This document shows, in pieces, positions 9,693 through 18,102 of a stretch of 64,000 nt of DNA. Numbering within the stretch: position 1 is the first letter of the stretch; every line of letters begins with the position of its first letter. The DNA is from Microthrixaceae bacterium (GTDB lineage: Bacteria > Actinomycetota > Acidimicrobiia > Acidimicrobiales > Microtrichaceae). The position numbers and the translations under genes were made by a program. A model generated the notes under the pieces. It was given only the letters and a program-made list of their open reading frames with translations, was not told the origin of the DNA and made no database searches. The stretch lies in NCBI GenBank assembly GCA_023958095.1, contig JAMLGJ010000015.1, positions 1 to 64,000 of the forward strand. Reading direction: 5' to 3'.

Positions 9693-10847
9693 ATGAGCCA
9701 GCGCCCAAGGTGCGTCGCCTGTGGCGGATCCGACTTCATCGAGGTGCTGGGCTTCGATGACCTGCCGGTGTTCTGCAACGTGCTCCACGACAGCGCCGCC
9801 GAGGCGACCGCGGCGGCCACCGGCACCATCCGGCTCGAGCAGTGCAGCGCGTGTGGCCTGCTCGTCAACACCCGGTTCGACCCGGGCCTGACCGAGTACC
9901 AGCCCGGCTACGAGAACTCGCTGCACCATTCGGCGGTGTTCCAGGAGTGGGCCACCTCGTGTGCACGCCGGCTCGTCGACACCTACGGACTCGCCGGAGC
10001 CACCGTGCTCGAGATCGGCTGCGGAAGGGGTGGGTTCCTCTCACTGATGCGCGAGGCGGGTGTGGGGCGCGCCATCGGATACGACCCGTCGTTGCCTCCC
10101 GGTACCGAGGTGAGCGAAGGGGTCGAGGTGCACCCCGGCTACTACGACCCGTCGCTGTCGGTGAGGGCCGAGCTGGCCATCAGCCGCCACGTGCTCGAAC
10201 ACGTCACCGACCCACGGTCCCTCGTGGAGGTGCTGGCGACGGCCGCACCCGACGGCGTGCTCTACCTGGAGGTTCCCGACGCGACCTCCATGCTCGAGAA
10301 CTCCGCCATCTACGACGTCATATACGAGCACTGCAACTACTTCGGTGCACCTGCCATGGCAGCGCTCGTGGAGTCCGCGGACCTGCGCATGGTCGACTGC
10401 CGGACCGGGTTCGGTGGACAGTACCTGTCGGTCGAGGCCGCGGGTGGTCCCGGGGAGGCTTCGGTGGTGCCCGAGGGTGCCATCGACCGCCTCCTCGAGG
10501 CCGGCACGACCTTCTCGGCCGCGGCAGCTTCTGAGATGGGCCTGTGGAAGCAGCGGCTGGCGGAGCACGCGGCCGCTGGAAGGGACGTCGTGGCCTGGGG
10601 CGCCGGTTCCAAGGGAGTGTCGTTCGTGAACCTCGTCGAGGGTGGCGCCGGCATCTCGCGGCTGGTCGACCTCAACCCCCTCAAGCGGGGACGGTTCGTT
10701 CCCGGGACCGCGCAGATGGTGGTGAGTCCCGAGGACCTCCTCGAGGAGCCGCCCCAGGTGGTGGTGGTCATGAACCCGATCTACCGCGACGAGGTCGCCG
10801 CGATGCTCTCGGAGCTCGGCATCGGAGCCGAGGTGCTGGTCGCATGA
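9693..10847 (+). CDS. Class I SAM-dependent C-methyltransferase-type protein with N-terminal zinc-binding domain
   Basis: The 384-residue protein has a putative zinc site made by C7, C10, C51 and C54, then a SAM fold with LEIGCGRGGFLSLM and AISRHVLEHV. The C-terminal domain (from AWGAGSKGVSF to VVVMNPIYRDEV) is the Methyltransf_14-type domain found in sugar C-methyltransferases such as the TylC3/NovU type. It probably methylates a deoxysugar nucleotide used by the nearby glycosyltransferases; the sugar is unknown. A clear ribosome binding site, GGAGG, lies six bases before the ATG. The next gene overlaps by four bases (ATGA). Confidence 0.85.
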   Translation: MSQRPRCVACGGSDFIEVLGFDDLPVFCNVLHDSAAEATAAATGTIRLEQCSACGLLVNTRFDPGLTEYQPGYENSLHHSAVFQEWATSCARRLVDTYGLAGATVLEIGCGRGGFLSLMREAGVGRAIGYDPSLPPGTEVSEGVEVHPGYYDPSLSVRAELAISRHVLEHVTDPRSLVEVLATAAPDGVLYLEVPDATSMLENSAIYDVIYEHCNYFGAPAMAALVESADLRMVDCRTGFGGQYLSVEAAGGPGEASVVPEGAIDRLLEAGTTFSAAAASEMGLWKQRLAEHAAAGRDVVAWGAGSKGVSFVNLVEGGAGISRLVDLNPLKRGRFVPGTAQMVVSPEDLLEEPPQVVVVMNPIYRDEVAAMLSELGIGAEVLVA

Positions 10848-11755
10848 GTTCCCCGGCGCGACTCAGCATCGGTCTGCCGGTCCACAACGGCGAGAACTAC
10901 CTGCAGTCGGCGATCGACTCGGTGCTCTCCCAGGACTTCGACGGGCTCGAGCTGATCATCGGTGACAACGGGTCGACCGACGGCACCGAGGAGATCTGCA
11001 GGAGTGCCGCGGCCGCCGATCCGAGGGTCCGCTACGACCGCTCACCGCAGAACCTCGGGGCCACCTGGAACTACAACCGGCTCGTCGGCATGGCCGAGGG
11101 GGAGTTCTTCAAGTGGGCCGCCCACGACGACCTGTTGGCCCCCGGGTTCCTCACCGAATGCACCTCGGAGCTCCTGCGCGACCCCTCCGCAGTGATCGCC
11201 TACCCGAGGACCGTGCTGATCGGAGTCGACGGGGAGGTGCTCGACGACCGGTTCGTCGACGGCCTCGACCTGCGCAGCCCGGACCCGGTCGAGCGGTTCT
11301 CGACCTACATGGTCCACTCGGGCGAACTCCACGCGGTGTTCGGGGTGATCAGGCGACGGGCACTGCAGCGGACCCGTCTCATCGCCAACTGCTCCGGTGG
11401 GGACCAGGTGCTGCTGGCGGAACTGCTCCTGCAGGGCACGTTCCACGAGATACCCGATCGCATGTTCCTCAGGCGCTACCACCCCGAGACGTCGTTCGTG
11501 GCCAACCGCACCCCCGAGGAGGTGGCGCGCTGGTACGACCCGCAGCGGGGGGCCAGGAGGCCATTGCCGCGTACGCGCCTGACCGGTGAGATGTTCAGGG
11601 TGGTGGCCCTGGCGGATGTGGACCCGCGCACCCGTGCATCGTTGTGGTGGGCGGTCGCGAGCCGTTGGGTTCCCCACCACTGGCGTGTCGTGGGGGGCGA
11701 ACTCAAGGGGCTCGCCAGATACGGGATGGGTCGCCTGTTCTCCAGGCGGGCCTGA
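10844..11755 (+). CDS. GT2 family glycosyltransferase
   Basis: The 303-residue GT-A enzyme begins LSIGLPVHNGENYLQSAIDSVLSQ, a typical GT2 opening. IIGDNGSTDGTEE and the metal-site region KWAAHDDLLAPGF follow. The AHDD motif is common in bacterial GT2 enzymes of surface polysaccharide clusters. It starts within the stop of the upstream methyltransferase gene, so the two are co-transcribed and may act on the same sugar unit. The C-terminal part (MGRLFSRRA) is basic and may contact the membrane surface. Confidence 0.85.
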   Translation: MSSPARLSIGLPVHNGENYLQSAIDSVLSQDFDGLELIIGDNGSTDGTEEICRSAAAADPRVRYDRSPQNLGATWNYNRLVGMAEGEFFKWAAHDDLLAPGFLTECTSELLRDPSAVIAYPRTVLIGVDGEVLDDRFVDGLDLRSPDPVERFSTYMVHSGELHAVFGVIRRRALQRTRLIANCSGGDQVLLAELLLQGTFHEIPDRMFLRRYHPETSFVANRTPEEVARWYDPQRGARRPLPRTRLTGEMFRVVALADVDPRTRASLWWAVASRWVPHHWRVVGGELKGLARYGMGRLFSRRA

Positions 11756-11769
11756 AACCCGGGTCGCGG

Positions 11770-12081
11770 TCAGCTGGTGGGAGCGTTGCGCCGGTTGCGC
11801 GTCCACAGTGCGAGGCCACCGAGGGCGACCGCCAGTGCACCGACAACGGCCAGGCCGGCTGCATCGGAGCCGGTGAACGCAAGGCTGGAGCCCTTCACCT
11901 CGGCAGCGGGGGCCTCCTCGGCCGCACCCGCAACGGTGGCGGACGGAGCGACGGTGGTGGCGTTCTCGACCGTCGGGGAGGGGCCCACGTAGGGGTCTTC
12001 CTGTGCCCCGGCCAGACCTGCCGGTACCAGAACGGCCAAACCGGCAAGTGCGATGGCGATGCTGCGGCGGATCTTCGACAT
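11770..12081 (-). CDS. Small secreted protein with LAFTG sortase-type cell-wall anchor
   Basis: The 103-residue protein has a clear signal peptide (basic SKIRRS, hydrophobic core to about residue 24, then AGAQEDP as a likely cleavage area). A low-complexity T/A/P/E-rich middle follows. The C-terminal sorting signal is LAFTG (residues 67-71), a hydrophobic span (75-93) and a basic tail TRNRRNAPTS. LAXTG is the class E sortase pattern used by high-GC actinobacteria. Only about 40 residues would be exposed, so it may be a spacer or surface-coat peptide. The gene appears to be transcribed from a leaderless promoter (see 12088-12115) and is convergent with the GT2 gene. Confidence 0.75.
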   Translation of the reverse strand: MSKIRRSIAIALAGLAVLVPAGLAGAQEDPYVGPSPTVENATTVAPSATVAGAAEEAPAAEVKGSSLAFTGSDAAGLAVVGALAVALGGLALWTRNRRNAPTS

Positions 12082-12087
12082 GCGCCC

Positions 12088-12115
12088 ATCGTATCAGCGC
12101 CACGGCGAACGACAA
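12088..12115 (-). promoter_or_regulatory. Leaderless sigma-70-type promoter of the LAFTG protein gene
   Basis: On the minus strand TTGTCG (12110-12115) and TACGAT (12088-12093) are separated by 16 bases. The -10 box ends six bases before the ATG at 12081. Transcription would therefore start at or next to the A of the start codon, which gives a leaderless message. No Shine-Dalgarno sequence is present. Confidence 0.6.
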
Positions 12116-12256
12116 GTGGGCTCATGCCCTATCAGGCACCCACGTTCAGTGGGCTGATCGGACCATCGGGGTGCCACAGCGATACCGATTCCCTCCTGCG
12201 GACACGGGTGCAACTGCGGCGGTCTCCGGGCGGTGGCTCGGGCACCGGGCGGCGGA

Positions 12257-14026
12257 TCAGGAACCGGGCCCGAGTTCGATCGTCCGGGGCAGCTCGTCGG
12301 TGAACGACTCGGAGTCGATCGTGAAGTTCGTCGGCGGGATGCGTCCCGAGGGGACGAGTTCCATCTGCCGTTGTGCCGTTGGCAGGTCGAACTCGATGCG
12401 CAACGAAGCGGTCCCGCCGCGCTCGACGCGCACCTCGCCGGCGATCAGCTGGTTGTCACCGTCGGTGCCCGCGGCAACCAGCGCGGCACCCTCCATCGTC
12501 GCGTTCCCCGCGCTGCCGGGCATCGTGACCGACACGATGCCCTTGTACTCCCCGGGAGCGAGGTCGGTGAGCGGGTGGGGTCCGGCCACGTATCCCGGGA
12601 GCCCGGGTTGTGCGAGGTTCTCCAGGTCCACGTCGAGAACGACGTGCCGGTAGTCACCGGCCTCGGTGACCGAGATCCCGGCGTCAACCACGAGGTACGG
12701 GTCGAGCTTGTTCCCGCCCCGGTTCTGCACCGACACGAGCAGCCCGTCCGGTGGCACCTCCCCGCTCGTGCCGAGGGTCTCCCAGGCCGCCTGCTCCTCG
12801 GGGCGTTCCGACCACATCAACAGGTGCCTGCTGGCCCCGAGGTCCTCGAAGGCGGTGAGCAGGTCCGAGGCCGAGATCGTCCGCTCGTTCACCGCCTCCA
12901 GCACCGCGGTCACAACCTCCCCGAGCCGCTCGCGCCTCGCATCGCGGTCGTCGCCGAACTCTGCGTACTGGCCCATCATCAGGTCGTACTGGATGGTGTC
13001 GGCACTGATGGTCTCCCCCGTGTCCAGGGTGACCGGCCCGGTGAGCTCGAGCAGCCGTGCGATGGCGATCACGTCGACGGCCAACACCCCGTCCACCTGC
13101 TCACCGGTGACGCCCTGCCACATGGCGGCCGCGGTGGGGGCGGTCCTGGAGAAGTCGGCTGACATGTTCAGGTTCCGCCACTCCCGGCCGGGTTCCAGCT
13201 CGCCCCACAGGGCCAGCACGTCGGGGTCGACCTGCTCCACCGATGCCGGGAGCACCATGTCCTGGGTGGCCCCGAGCCGTGATGCACCGAAGGTGCCGTC
13301 CTCGACCTCCAGCAGACCTGCCTGGAGGTACATTCCCGCACCCGCACGCATCTCGGCGTTGTTCGACGCCAACAACAGGTAGTCGGTCGGACCGCCCATG
13401 AACTCGAGCACCCCTGTCACGGTCGTCTCGGTGCTCGACAGGGTCTCCATCACATCGGCGTGTTCCCGCTCGAAGCGGGCCCGTGCGTCGGCAACCGGCC
13501 CGACGAGCGCCTCGCCCGGGCCGAGGTCGACCTCTTCGAGTTCGGCGCCCAGTTCGCGTAGCACGGCCCGGGTCCGTTCGATCGCATCCAGTCGTGACGA
13601 GCTGGTCTCGGTGGGTCCTTCGAGGATCTCCCTCATCTCGGCGACGGCCTCACCGGCGCTGGTGGCCGTGTGGGCCGCGGCAACGGCCAGCGTGTCCACG
13701 GCGTCGAGCTGCCTGCCGATGAAGGGCAACAGCCCGAGGGGAGCGACGATCGGGTTGTCCAGATGGTCGTGGGCCCGCGCGAAGTCCTCACCGGCCTGGA
13801 GCAGCTGCTGGGCGGCATCCTCCTCGTCCACGTCGTCCGAGGTGCCACCCACGGTGTCGAGCAGCTGGCCCAGGTCCTCCGACGCCACCGACCGGATGCT
13901 CTGCGTGGCCTGCATGCCGGCCCTCGCGTCGAGACCGGCCATTGCCACCAGGGCGGTGGCTGCGAGCAGCCAGACACCGGCCACCGCGCCCACCCAGAAC
14001 AGCGGACGGCGGATCAGCCGGGCCAT
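12257..14026 (-). CDS. DUF4012 domain membrane-anchored protein
   Basis: A 589-residue protein with one N-terminal membrane segment (FWVGAVAGVWLLAATALVAM, residues about 10-29). A helical region with heptad-like spacing follows, then a large extracytoplasmic domain with ADFSRTAPTAAAMWQ, VDGVLAVDV and DLMMGQYAEFGDDRDARR motifs. These resemble the DUF4012 family, found next to glycan genes in actinobacteria and often annotated as a possible LytR-like or chemotaxis-related protein. The true function is unknown. The ATG at 14026 follows a GCAGGGCAGG purine-rich stretch; the longer open frame upstream would overlap the divergent glycosyltransferase and was rejected. It is transcribed away from that gene. 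Confidence 0.75.
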   Translation of the reverse strand: MARLIRRPLFWVGAVAGVWLLAATALVAMAGLDARAGMQATQSIRSVASEDLGQLLDTVGGTSDDVDEEDAAQQLLQAGEDFARAHDHLDNPIVAPLGLLPFIGRQLDAVDTLAVAAAHTATSAGEAVAEMREILEGPTETSSSRLDAIERTRAVLRELGAELEEVDLGPGEALVGPVADARARFEREHADVMETLSSTETTVTGVLEFMGGPTDYLLLASNNAEMRAGAGMYLQAGLLEVEDGTFGASRLGATQDMVLPASVEQVDPDVLALWGELEPGREWRNLNMSADFSRTAPTAAAMWQGVTGEQVDGVLAVDVIAIARLLELTGPVTLDTGETISADTIQYDLMMGQYAEFGDDRDARRERLGEVVTAVLEAVNERTISASDLLTAFEDLGASRHLLMWSERPEEQAAWETLGTSGEVPPDGLLVSVQNRGGNKLDPYLVVDAGISVTEAGDYRHVVLDVDLENLAQPGLPGYVAGPHPLTDLAPGEYKGIVSVTMPGSAGNATMEGAALVAAGTDGDNQLIAGEVRVERGGTASLRIEFDLPTAQRQMELVPSGRIPPTNFTIDSESFTDELPRTIELGPGS

Positions 14027-14153
14027 CCTGCCCTGCTCGCGGGGTTCGTCGGGCCGGGGATCCAAGGAATCGGATTCTACCGGCGGCGTCGGGCTTTCCG
14101 TCTGCCTCGGGGCCGCATCCGGTTCTCGCCGGACGCCGGTACAGTGGCTCGCG

Positions 14154-15092
14154 GTGCGCACCCTGCTCGCCGCCTCCGGAGGCGGACACCTGACCCAACT
14201 GGTGAACCTGCGCGACCGTCTGCCCTTCGAGGTGGGTGAGGTCACCTGGTTCACCATGGACACCCCACAGAGCCGCTCCATGCTGGCCGGCGAGTCCGTG
14301 CTGTTCGCCCACCCCGCACCACCGCGGGACTGGCGGGCGGTGCTGGCCAACCGGCGCCTGGCCGGCGCGGCGTTCCGCCGCGTCGGGTTCGACGCAGCGG
14401 TGTCCACCGGAGCGTCCATAGCCCTGTCGGCCCTGCCGGTGTCACTCGCCCACGGGGCCGCGACCTACTACATCGAGAGCGCGGCGCGGGTCGAGGGTCC
14501 GTCGCTCACCGGGCGCCTGTTGTCCGCACTCCCGGGCATGCACACGGCCTGCCAGTACAGGACCTGGGGGGACCGTCGCTGGTCCTACGCGGGGTCGGTG
14601 TTCGACTGCTTCGAACCGGGTCCGCGCGCCTCGACCGACGAGATCGCCAGCGCCGTGGTGACCCTCGGATCACAGGAGGGCTACCCGTTCGACCGTCTCG
14701 TCTCGGCGCTGCACGAGGCCATTCCCCGCGGTGCCGATGTGCTGTGGCAGACAGGCGCGACCCCCACCGCACACCTGGGCATCGACGGGCGACCGGCAGT
14801 GCCGGCGTCGGTGCTCGAATCCGCGATGGCCTCGGCAGATGTCGTGGTCGCCCACGCCGGTGTCGGCTCTGCACTGTCGGCATTGCTGGCCGGACGCCAT
14901 CCGGTGCTCGTGCCACGCCGCAGCAGCCTCGGTGAACACGTCGACGACCACCAGGCACAGATCGCCGGTGAGCTCGCCGAGCGGGGCCTCGCCACGCGCT
15001 GCAGCCCCGAGGAACTGGACCTCGAGGTCCTCCTGGACGCAGCGTCTCGCACGATCGTGCGAAGTGAGGACCCACCCCCACTGGAGCTGTAG
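14154..15092 (+). CDS. Fused Alg14/Alg13-type (PssD-PssE) GT28-like glycosyltransferase
   Basis: The 312-residue protein starts MRTLLAASGGGHLTQLVNL, the glycine-rich loop of the Alg14/EpsE/PssD membrane-anchoring half. From about residue 160, VVTLGSQEGYPFDRLVSALHE and VVAHAGVGSALSALLAGRHPVLVPRRS match the Alg13/PssE (GT28 C-terminal) catalytic half. The two halves are separate proteins in many systems but joined here. The enzyme should add a sugar to a lipid-linked first sugar during surface glycan assembly. The GTG start sits 127 bases from the divergent DUF4012 gene. Confidence 0.82.
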   Translation: MRTLLAASGGGHLTQLVNLRDRLPFEVGEVTWFTMDTPQSRSMLAGESVLFAHPAPPRDWRAVLANRRLAGAAFRRVGFDAAVSTGASIALSALPVSLAHGAATYYIESAARVEGPSLTGRLLSALPGMHTACQYRTWGDRRWSYAGSVFDCFEPGPRASTDEIASAVVTLGSQEGYPFDRLVSALHEAIPRGADVLWQTGATPTAHLGIDGRPAVPASVLESAMASADVVVAHAGVGSALSALLAGRHPVLVPRRSSLGEHVDDHQAQIAGELAERGLATRCSPEELDLEVLLDAASRTIVRSEDPPPLEL

Positions 15093-15104
15093 GGCGGCTG
15101 GGGA

Positions 15105-15130
15105 CCGGCCGGTGCGAGTCCGTGGGCCGG
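15105..15130. terminator. Possible bidirectional terminator hairpin
   Basis: CCGGCC (15105-15110) and GGCCGG (15125-15130) can pair between the convergent glycosyltransferase genes. There is no T tract, so the call is weak. Confidence 0.3.
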
Positions 15131-15135
15131 CAGTG

Positions 15136-15984
15136 TCAGCGGTCCGAGACCCAGGCGACGTCGCCGCGTCGGAGCCGCCTGCGGGCCAGCACCTCGGCGG
15201 TGAGCGTTGCCACGGCGTAGAGGCAGATGGCGGGAAGCATCCGTGGTCGCGCACGTGCGAGGCGGGCCAGGCCCCCAGCACGTCCGCTCGGCAGGCCGGG
15301 TGCACCGGCGAGGACCGCGTCCGCGGCCCGGTTGTAGGCGAGCACCCGGGCCTTCCGGTTGACCAGGCGTCGCAGGTCGGGAGCGGCCTCGACCGTGGAG
15401 ACGGCCCCCTCCACGCGGCTGCGTTCCCCGGGGGAGAACTGGGCGTTGAACCAGTAGTCCTCGGCGTTGATGTCGGGGAACTCCCCGAAGCGCTCCCGCC
15501 CCGCGCGCGACACCCCGTAGATCCCGCCGCCGATGATCGTGGCGCGCTCCCAACCCAGCTTCGTCCACACCGAGTGGTAGACGCGCACCCCCCAGGACGA
15601 CCTCGAGGTGTCGAAGCGCACCCTTGGTCCGGCAGCCAGGAGCCCCCCGTCGCCGAGTGCGTCGACGAGTGCCCTGAGCGAGTCGGTGCTGATCGCGATG
15701 TCGGCATCCATGTACAGGCGGGGGAACGCCGATGCCGTCCCGTCCCCGAGGTTGAGTGCTGCGACCTTGCCCGCGGTGGGTGTCTCCAGCACGGTCACAC
15801 CTTCGAACCGGGCCGCTTCGGAGGCGGTGCGATCCGTGCATCCGTTGCAGACCACGACCACCTCGAACTCGCCGTCACCCGCGTTTGCCAGGGCGGTTCC
15901 CAGGCATGCCCCGATCCGTTCCTGTTCGTTGTGTGCGGCGATCACGATCGATGCCGTGGGCGCCGAAGCGCCGGTCACCTGCAC
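15136..15984 (-). CDS. GT2 family glycosyltransferase
   Basis: A 282-residue GT-A enzyme. ASIVIAAHNEQERIGACL opens the nucleotide-binding fold. VVVCNGCTDRTAS, LYMDADIAIS (the DxD metal site) and a GGGIYGVSRAG acceptor-side loop follow. A hydrophobic C-terminal helix (ICLYAVATLTAEVLA) before a basic tail suggests membrane association. It is convergent with the Alg14/13-type gene and closes the glycan region. The sugar it transfers cannot be predicted. Confidence 0.83.
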   Translation of the reverse strand: MQVTGASAPTASIVIAAHNEQERIGACLGTALANAGDGEFEVVVVCNGCTDRTASEAARFEGVTVLETPTAGKVAALNLGDGTASAFPRLYMDADIAISTDSLRALVDALGDGGLLAAGPRVRFDTSRSSWGVRVYHSVWTKLGWERATIIGGGIYGVSRAGRERFGEFPDINAEDYWFNAQFSPGERSRVEGAVSTVEAAPDLRRLVNRKARVLAYNRAADAVLAGAPGLPSGRAGGLARLARARPRMLPAICLYAVATLTAEVLARRRLRRGDVAWVSDR

Positions 15985-16162
15985 CGGCTCCGTTGGCAGG
16001 TGCCCCGACGCCGCGTGCCGGGGACCGCGGCGGCCGCCGCATGGTGGGGGAGTCCTCGTGGTGCGGTGCCGGGTGGTGAACCCGGCGAGGAGGTCTGCGG
16101 CGGTGACGGGTGCACCATTCGAGGCTACCGGTGCCGGCGCTGGCAGCGGTCCGTGCTGGGAG

Positions 16163-16192
16163 TTGCGGATCCGACCGTCTGTCGGACAGAAT
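16163..16192 (+). promoter_or_regulatory. Leaderless promoter with embedded 13-bp palindromic operator
   Basis: TTGCGG (16163-16168) and CAGAAT (16187-16192) are separated by 18 bases. The -10 box ends seven bases before the ATG at 16200, so the message is probably leaderless. The perfect palindrome TCTGTCGGACAGA (16178-16190) lies across the spacer and the -10 box. It is a likely autoregulatory site for the TetR protein encoded directly downstream. Confidence 0.6.
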
Positions 16193-16199
16193 CCGGTTG

Positions 16200-16838
16200 A
16201 TGTCCGATAAGGGGTCAGTGGCCAACTGGGGTCGTCACGAAGCGGTGGACCTGGCGACCGACGAGTTGCTGGATGCCGCGGGGCGTGCCTTCGCCGAGGT
16301 CGGGGTGGCCCGGGCGACCATGGCCGACGTGTGCCGCCATGCAGGCTGCGCCCGATCCACGCTGTACCGCTACTTCGAGAACCGCGCGGCGCTGCATCTC
16401 GCCTATGTCAACCGGGCCTCGCTGAGGATCGCGGCGCGGCTGGCCCACGAGGTGCCGGCGGGGACCGATCCGCGCTCGGTGCTGACCGAGCGGGTGCTGT
16501 TCGGCATCAGGGCCGTTCGCGAGGACCCGATGCTCGCGAGCTGGTTCACCCCGGAGAACATGGCGGTGCCGGTCGCCCTGAGCAGCGACTCCGAGGTGCT
16601 CGCGGCGCTCACCGAGGCCTTCACCGACGACGTGGGGCTCGGGGCGGCCAGTGCCGCCCAACGCGAGACCCAGGGCCGGTGGCTGTTGCGCAGCATCATC
16701 TCGCTGCTGGCGATGCCCGTGGACGATCCCGACGAGGAGCGTGCGGTCATCGAGGACTTCATGGTTCCTCCGCTGCTGGGGGAGTTCACGACCTCGGGCA
16801 GGGCCCGACGTACGACACTGGAGGCAGGAAATGGCTGA
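16200..16838 (+). CDS. TetR/AcrR family transcriptional regulator
   Basis: A 212-residue protein with a TetR helix-turn-helix at about residues 30-63: DELLDAAGRAFAEVGVARATM, then ADVCRHAGCARSTLYRYFENRAAL. The C-terminal ligand-binding domain is not related to a regulator of known ligand that I recognise. The ATG at 16200 was chosen over an upstream GTG-type extension because promoter elements lie directly before it. It overlaps the P450 gene by eight bases, so it forms an operon with two P450 genes and probably responds to their substrate. The palindrome upstream is a plausible binding site. Confidence 0.87.
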   Translation: MSDKGSVANWGRHEAVDLATDELLDAAGRAFAEVGVARATMADVCRHAGCARSTLYRYFENRAALHLAYVNRASLRIAARLAHEVPAGTDPRSVLTERVLFGIRAVREDPMLASWFTPENMAVPVALSSDSEVLAALTEAFTDDVGLGAASAAQRETQGRWLLRSIISLLAMPVDDPDEERAVIEDFMVPPLLGEFTTSGRARRTTLEAGNG

Positions 16839-18060
16839 TGCAGACGTGTTCGAGGGACCGCTGGGGGAGATCGACCTCACCGACGCCTCGGTGTGGGAGC
16901 GGGCGGCGCCCCACGAGTGGCTCAACCGACTGCGCAGGGACGCTCCGGTGCACTGGCACGAGGAGGCCGACGGTCCCGGGTTCTGGGCGATCACACGCCA
17001 CGACGACGTGCGCCGGATCTCCACCGATCCCGACACCTTCTCGAGCTGGGTCGGGGGCCCGCTGCGCCTCGATCCGCCGCCGGAGGAACTCGAACAGCTC
17101 CGGATGGTGATCATCGGCATGGACCCTCCGGACCACCGCACCTTCAGGACCATCGTGTCCAAGGCGTTCACACCGAAGATGATCGGACGGATCGAACCCG
17201 CCCTGCGCGAGGAGACCCGACGGGTCGTGGCGGAACTGCGCGACGACACACGATGCGAGTTCGTGGGTGATGTGGCGGCGCGCATACCCATGTGGTCGAT
17301 CAGCGAGCTGATGGGCGTCCCGGAGGCCGACCGCCAGCGTCTCTACGAGCTGAGCCACTGCCTCATCGACGACCAGGACCCCGAGATCGCTCCGAGTCCC
17401 GACACCTCGGTGGTGGCGAGTGCGGAGGTGTTCGCCTACGCCGATGCGATGGCCGAACGCTCCCGTGGCTCCGACAGCGACGACCTGACGAGCGCGCTGC
17501 TGGCGGCGGAGGTCGACGGGCGGGCACTCACCGACCTCGAGTTCTCGCTGTTCTTCATCTTCCTGATCGTGGCCGGCAACGAGACCACGCGCACCGCCAC
17601 GAGCCACGGACTCATCACCTTGCTGGAGCACCCCGAGCAACTGGCGCAGCTGCGTGCCGACCGCAGCCTCATACCCGGGGCCGTCGAGGAGATCCTCAGG
17701 TGGCAACCGCCGATCCACCACTTCCGGCGGACCGCCACCCGCGACACCGAGGTGGGTGGCCAGCGCATCTCCGAGGGGGAGAAGGTGATCATGTGGTACG
17801 CAGCGGCGAACCGCGACGACTCGATCATCGATGACCCGCACACCTTCGACATACACCGCACACCGAACCAGCAGCTCTCCTTCGGCATCGGCGAACACTT
17901 CTGCCTGGGGGCGAACCTCGCCCGGTTGTCGCTGCGGATCATCTTCGAGGAGCTCCTCGACGCGATCGACGACATCGAGCTCGCGACGCCGCCGAGGCGG
18001 CTCCACTCGAACCTGATCAACGGCATCAAGGAACTGCAGGTCACCTACCGGCCGACCTAA
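16831..18060 (+). CDS. Cytochrome P450 (class I bacterial type)
   Basis: A 409-residue soluble P450. The I-helix oxygen-activation motif is AGNETT, the K-helix ExxR is EEILRWQPP, and the haem-binding loop is FGIGEHFCLG with the thiolate ligand at C358. It catalyses monooxygenation using electrons from a ferredoxin, which is not encoded nearby. The sequence around HHFRRTATRDTEVGGQ matches actinobacterial CYP families linked to sterol, terpenoid or fatty-acid hydroxylation, but the substrate is unknown. A strong ribosome binding site (GGAGGCAGGAA) precedes the ATG. It overlaps the TetR gene and is followed by a second P450. Confidence 0.93.
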   Translation: MADADVFEGPLGEIDLTDASVWERAAPHEWLNRLRRDAPVHWHEEADGPGFWAITRHDDVRRISTDPDTFSSWVGGPLRLDPPPEELEQLRMVIIGMDPPDHRTFRTIVSKAFTPKMIGRIEPALREETRRVVAELRDDTRCEFVGDVAARIPMWSISELMGVPEADRQRLYELSHCLIDDQDPEIAPSPDTSVVASAEVFAYADAMAERSRGSDSDDLTSALLAAEVDGRALTDLEFSLFFIFLIVAGNETTRTATSHGLITLLEHPEQLAQLRADRSLIPGAVEEILRWQPPIHHFRRTATRDTEVGGQRISEGEKVIMWYAAANRDDSIIDDPHTFDIHRTPNQQLSFGIGEHFCLGANLARLSLRIIFEELLDAIDDIELATPPRRLHSNLINGIKELQVTYRPT

Positions 18061-18102
18061 CCTGCGGGCGGGCCGCTGGATGCCCGCTGGGAGGTGCTGC
18101 CC

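Noticed and set aside
13398-14153. N-terminal extension of the Alg14/13-type frame
   Set aside because: The upstream part is antisense to the DUF4012 gene and low in complexity; the family start MRTLLAASGGGH is at 14154.
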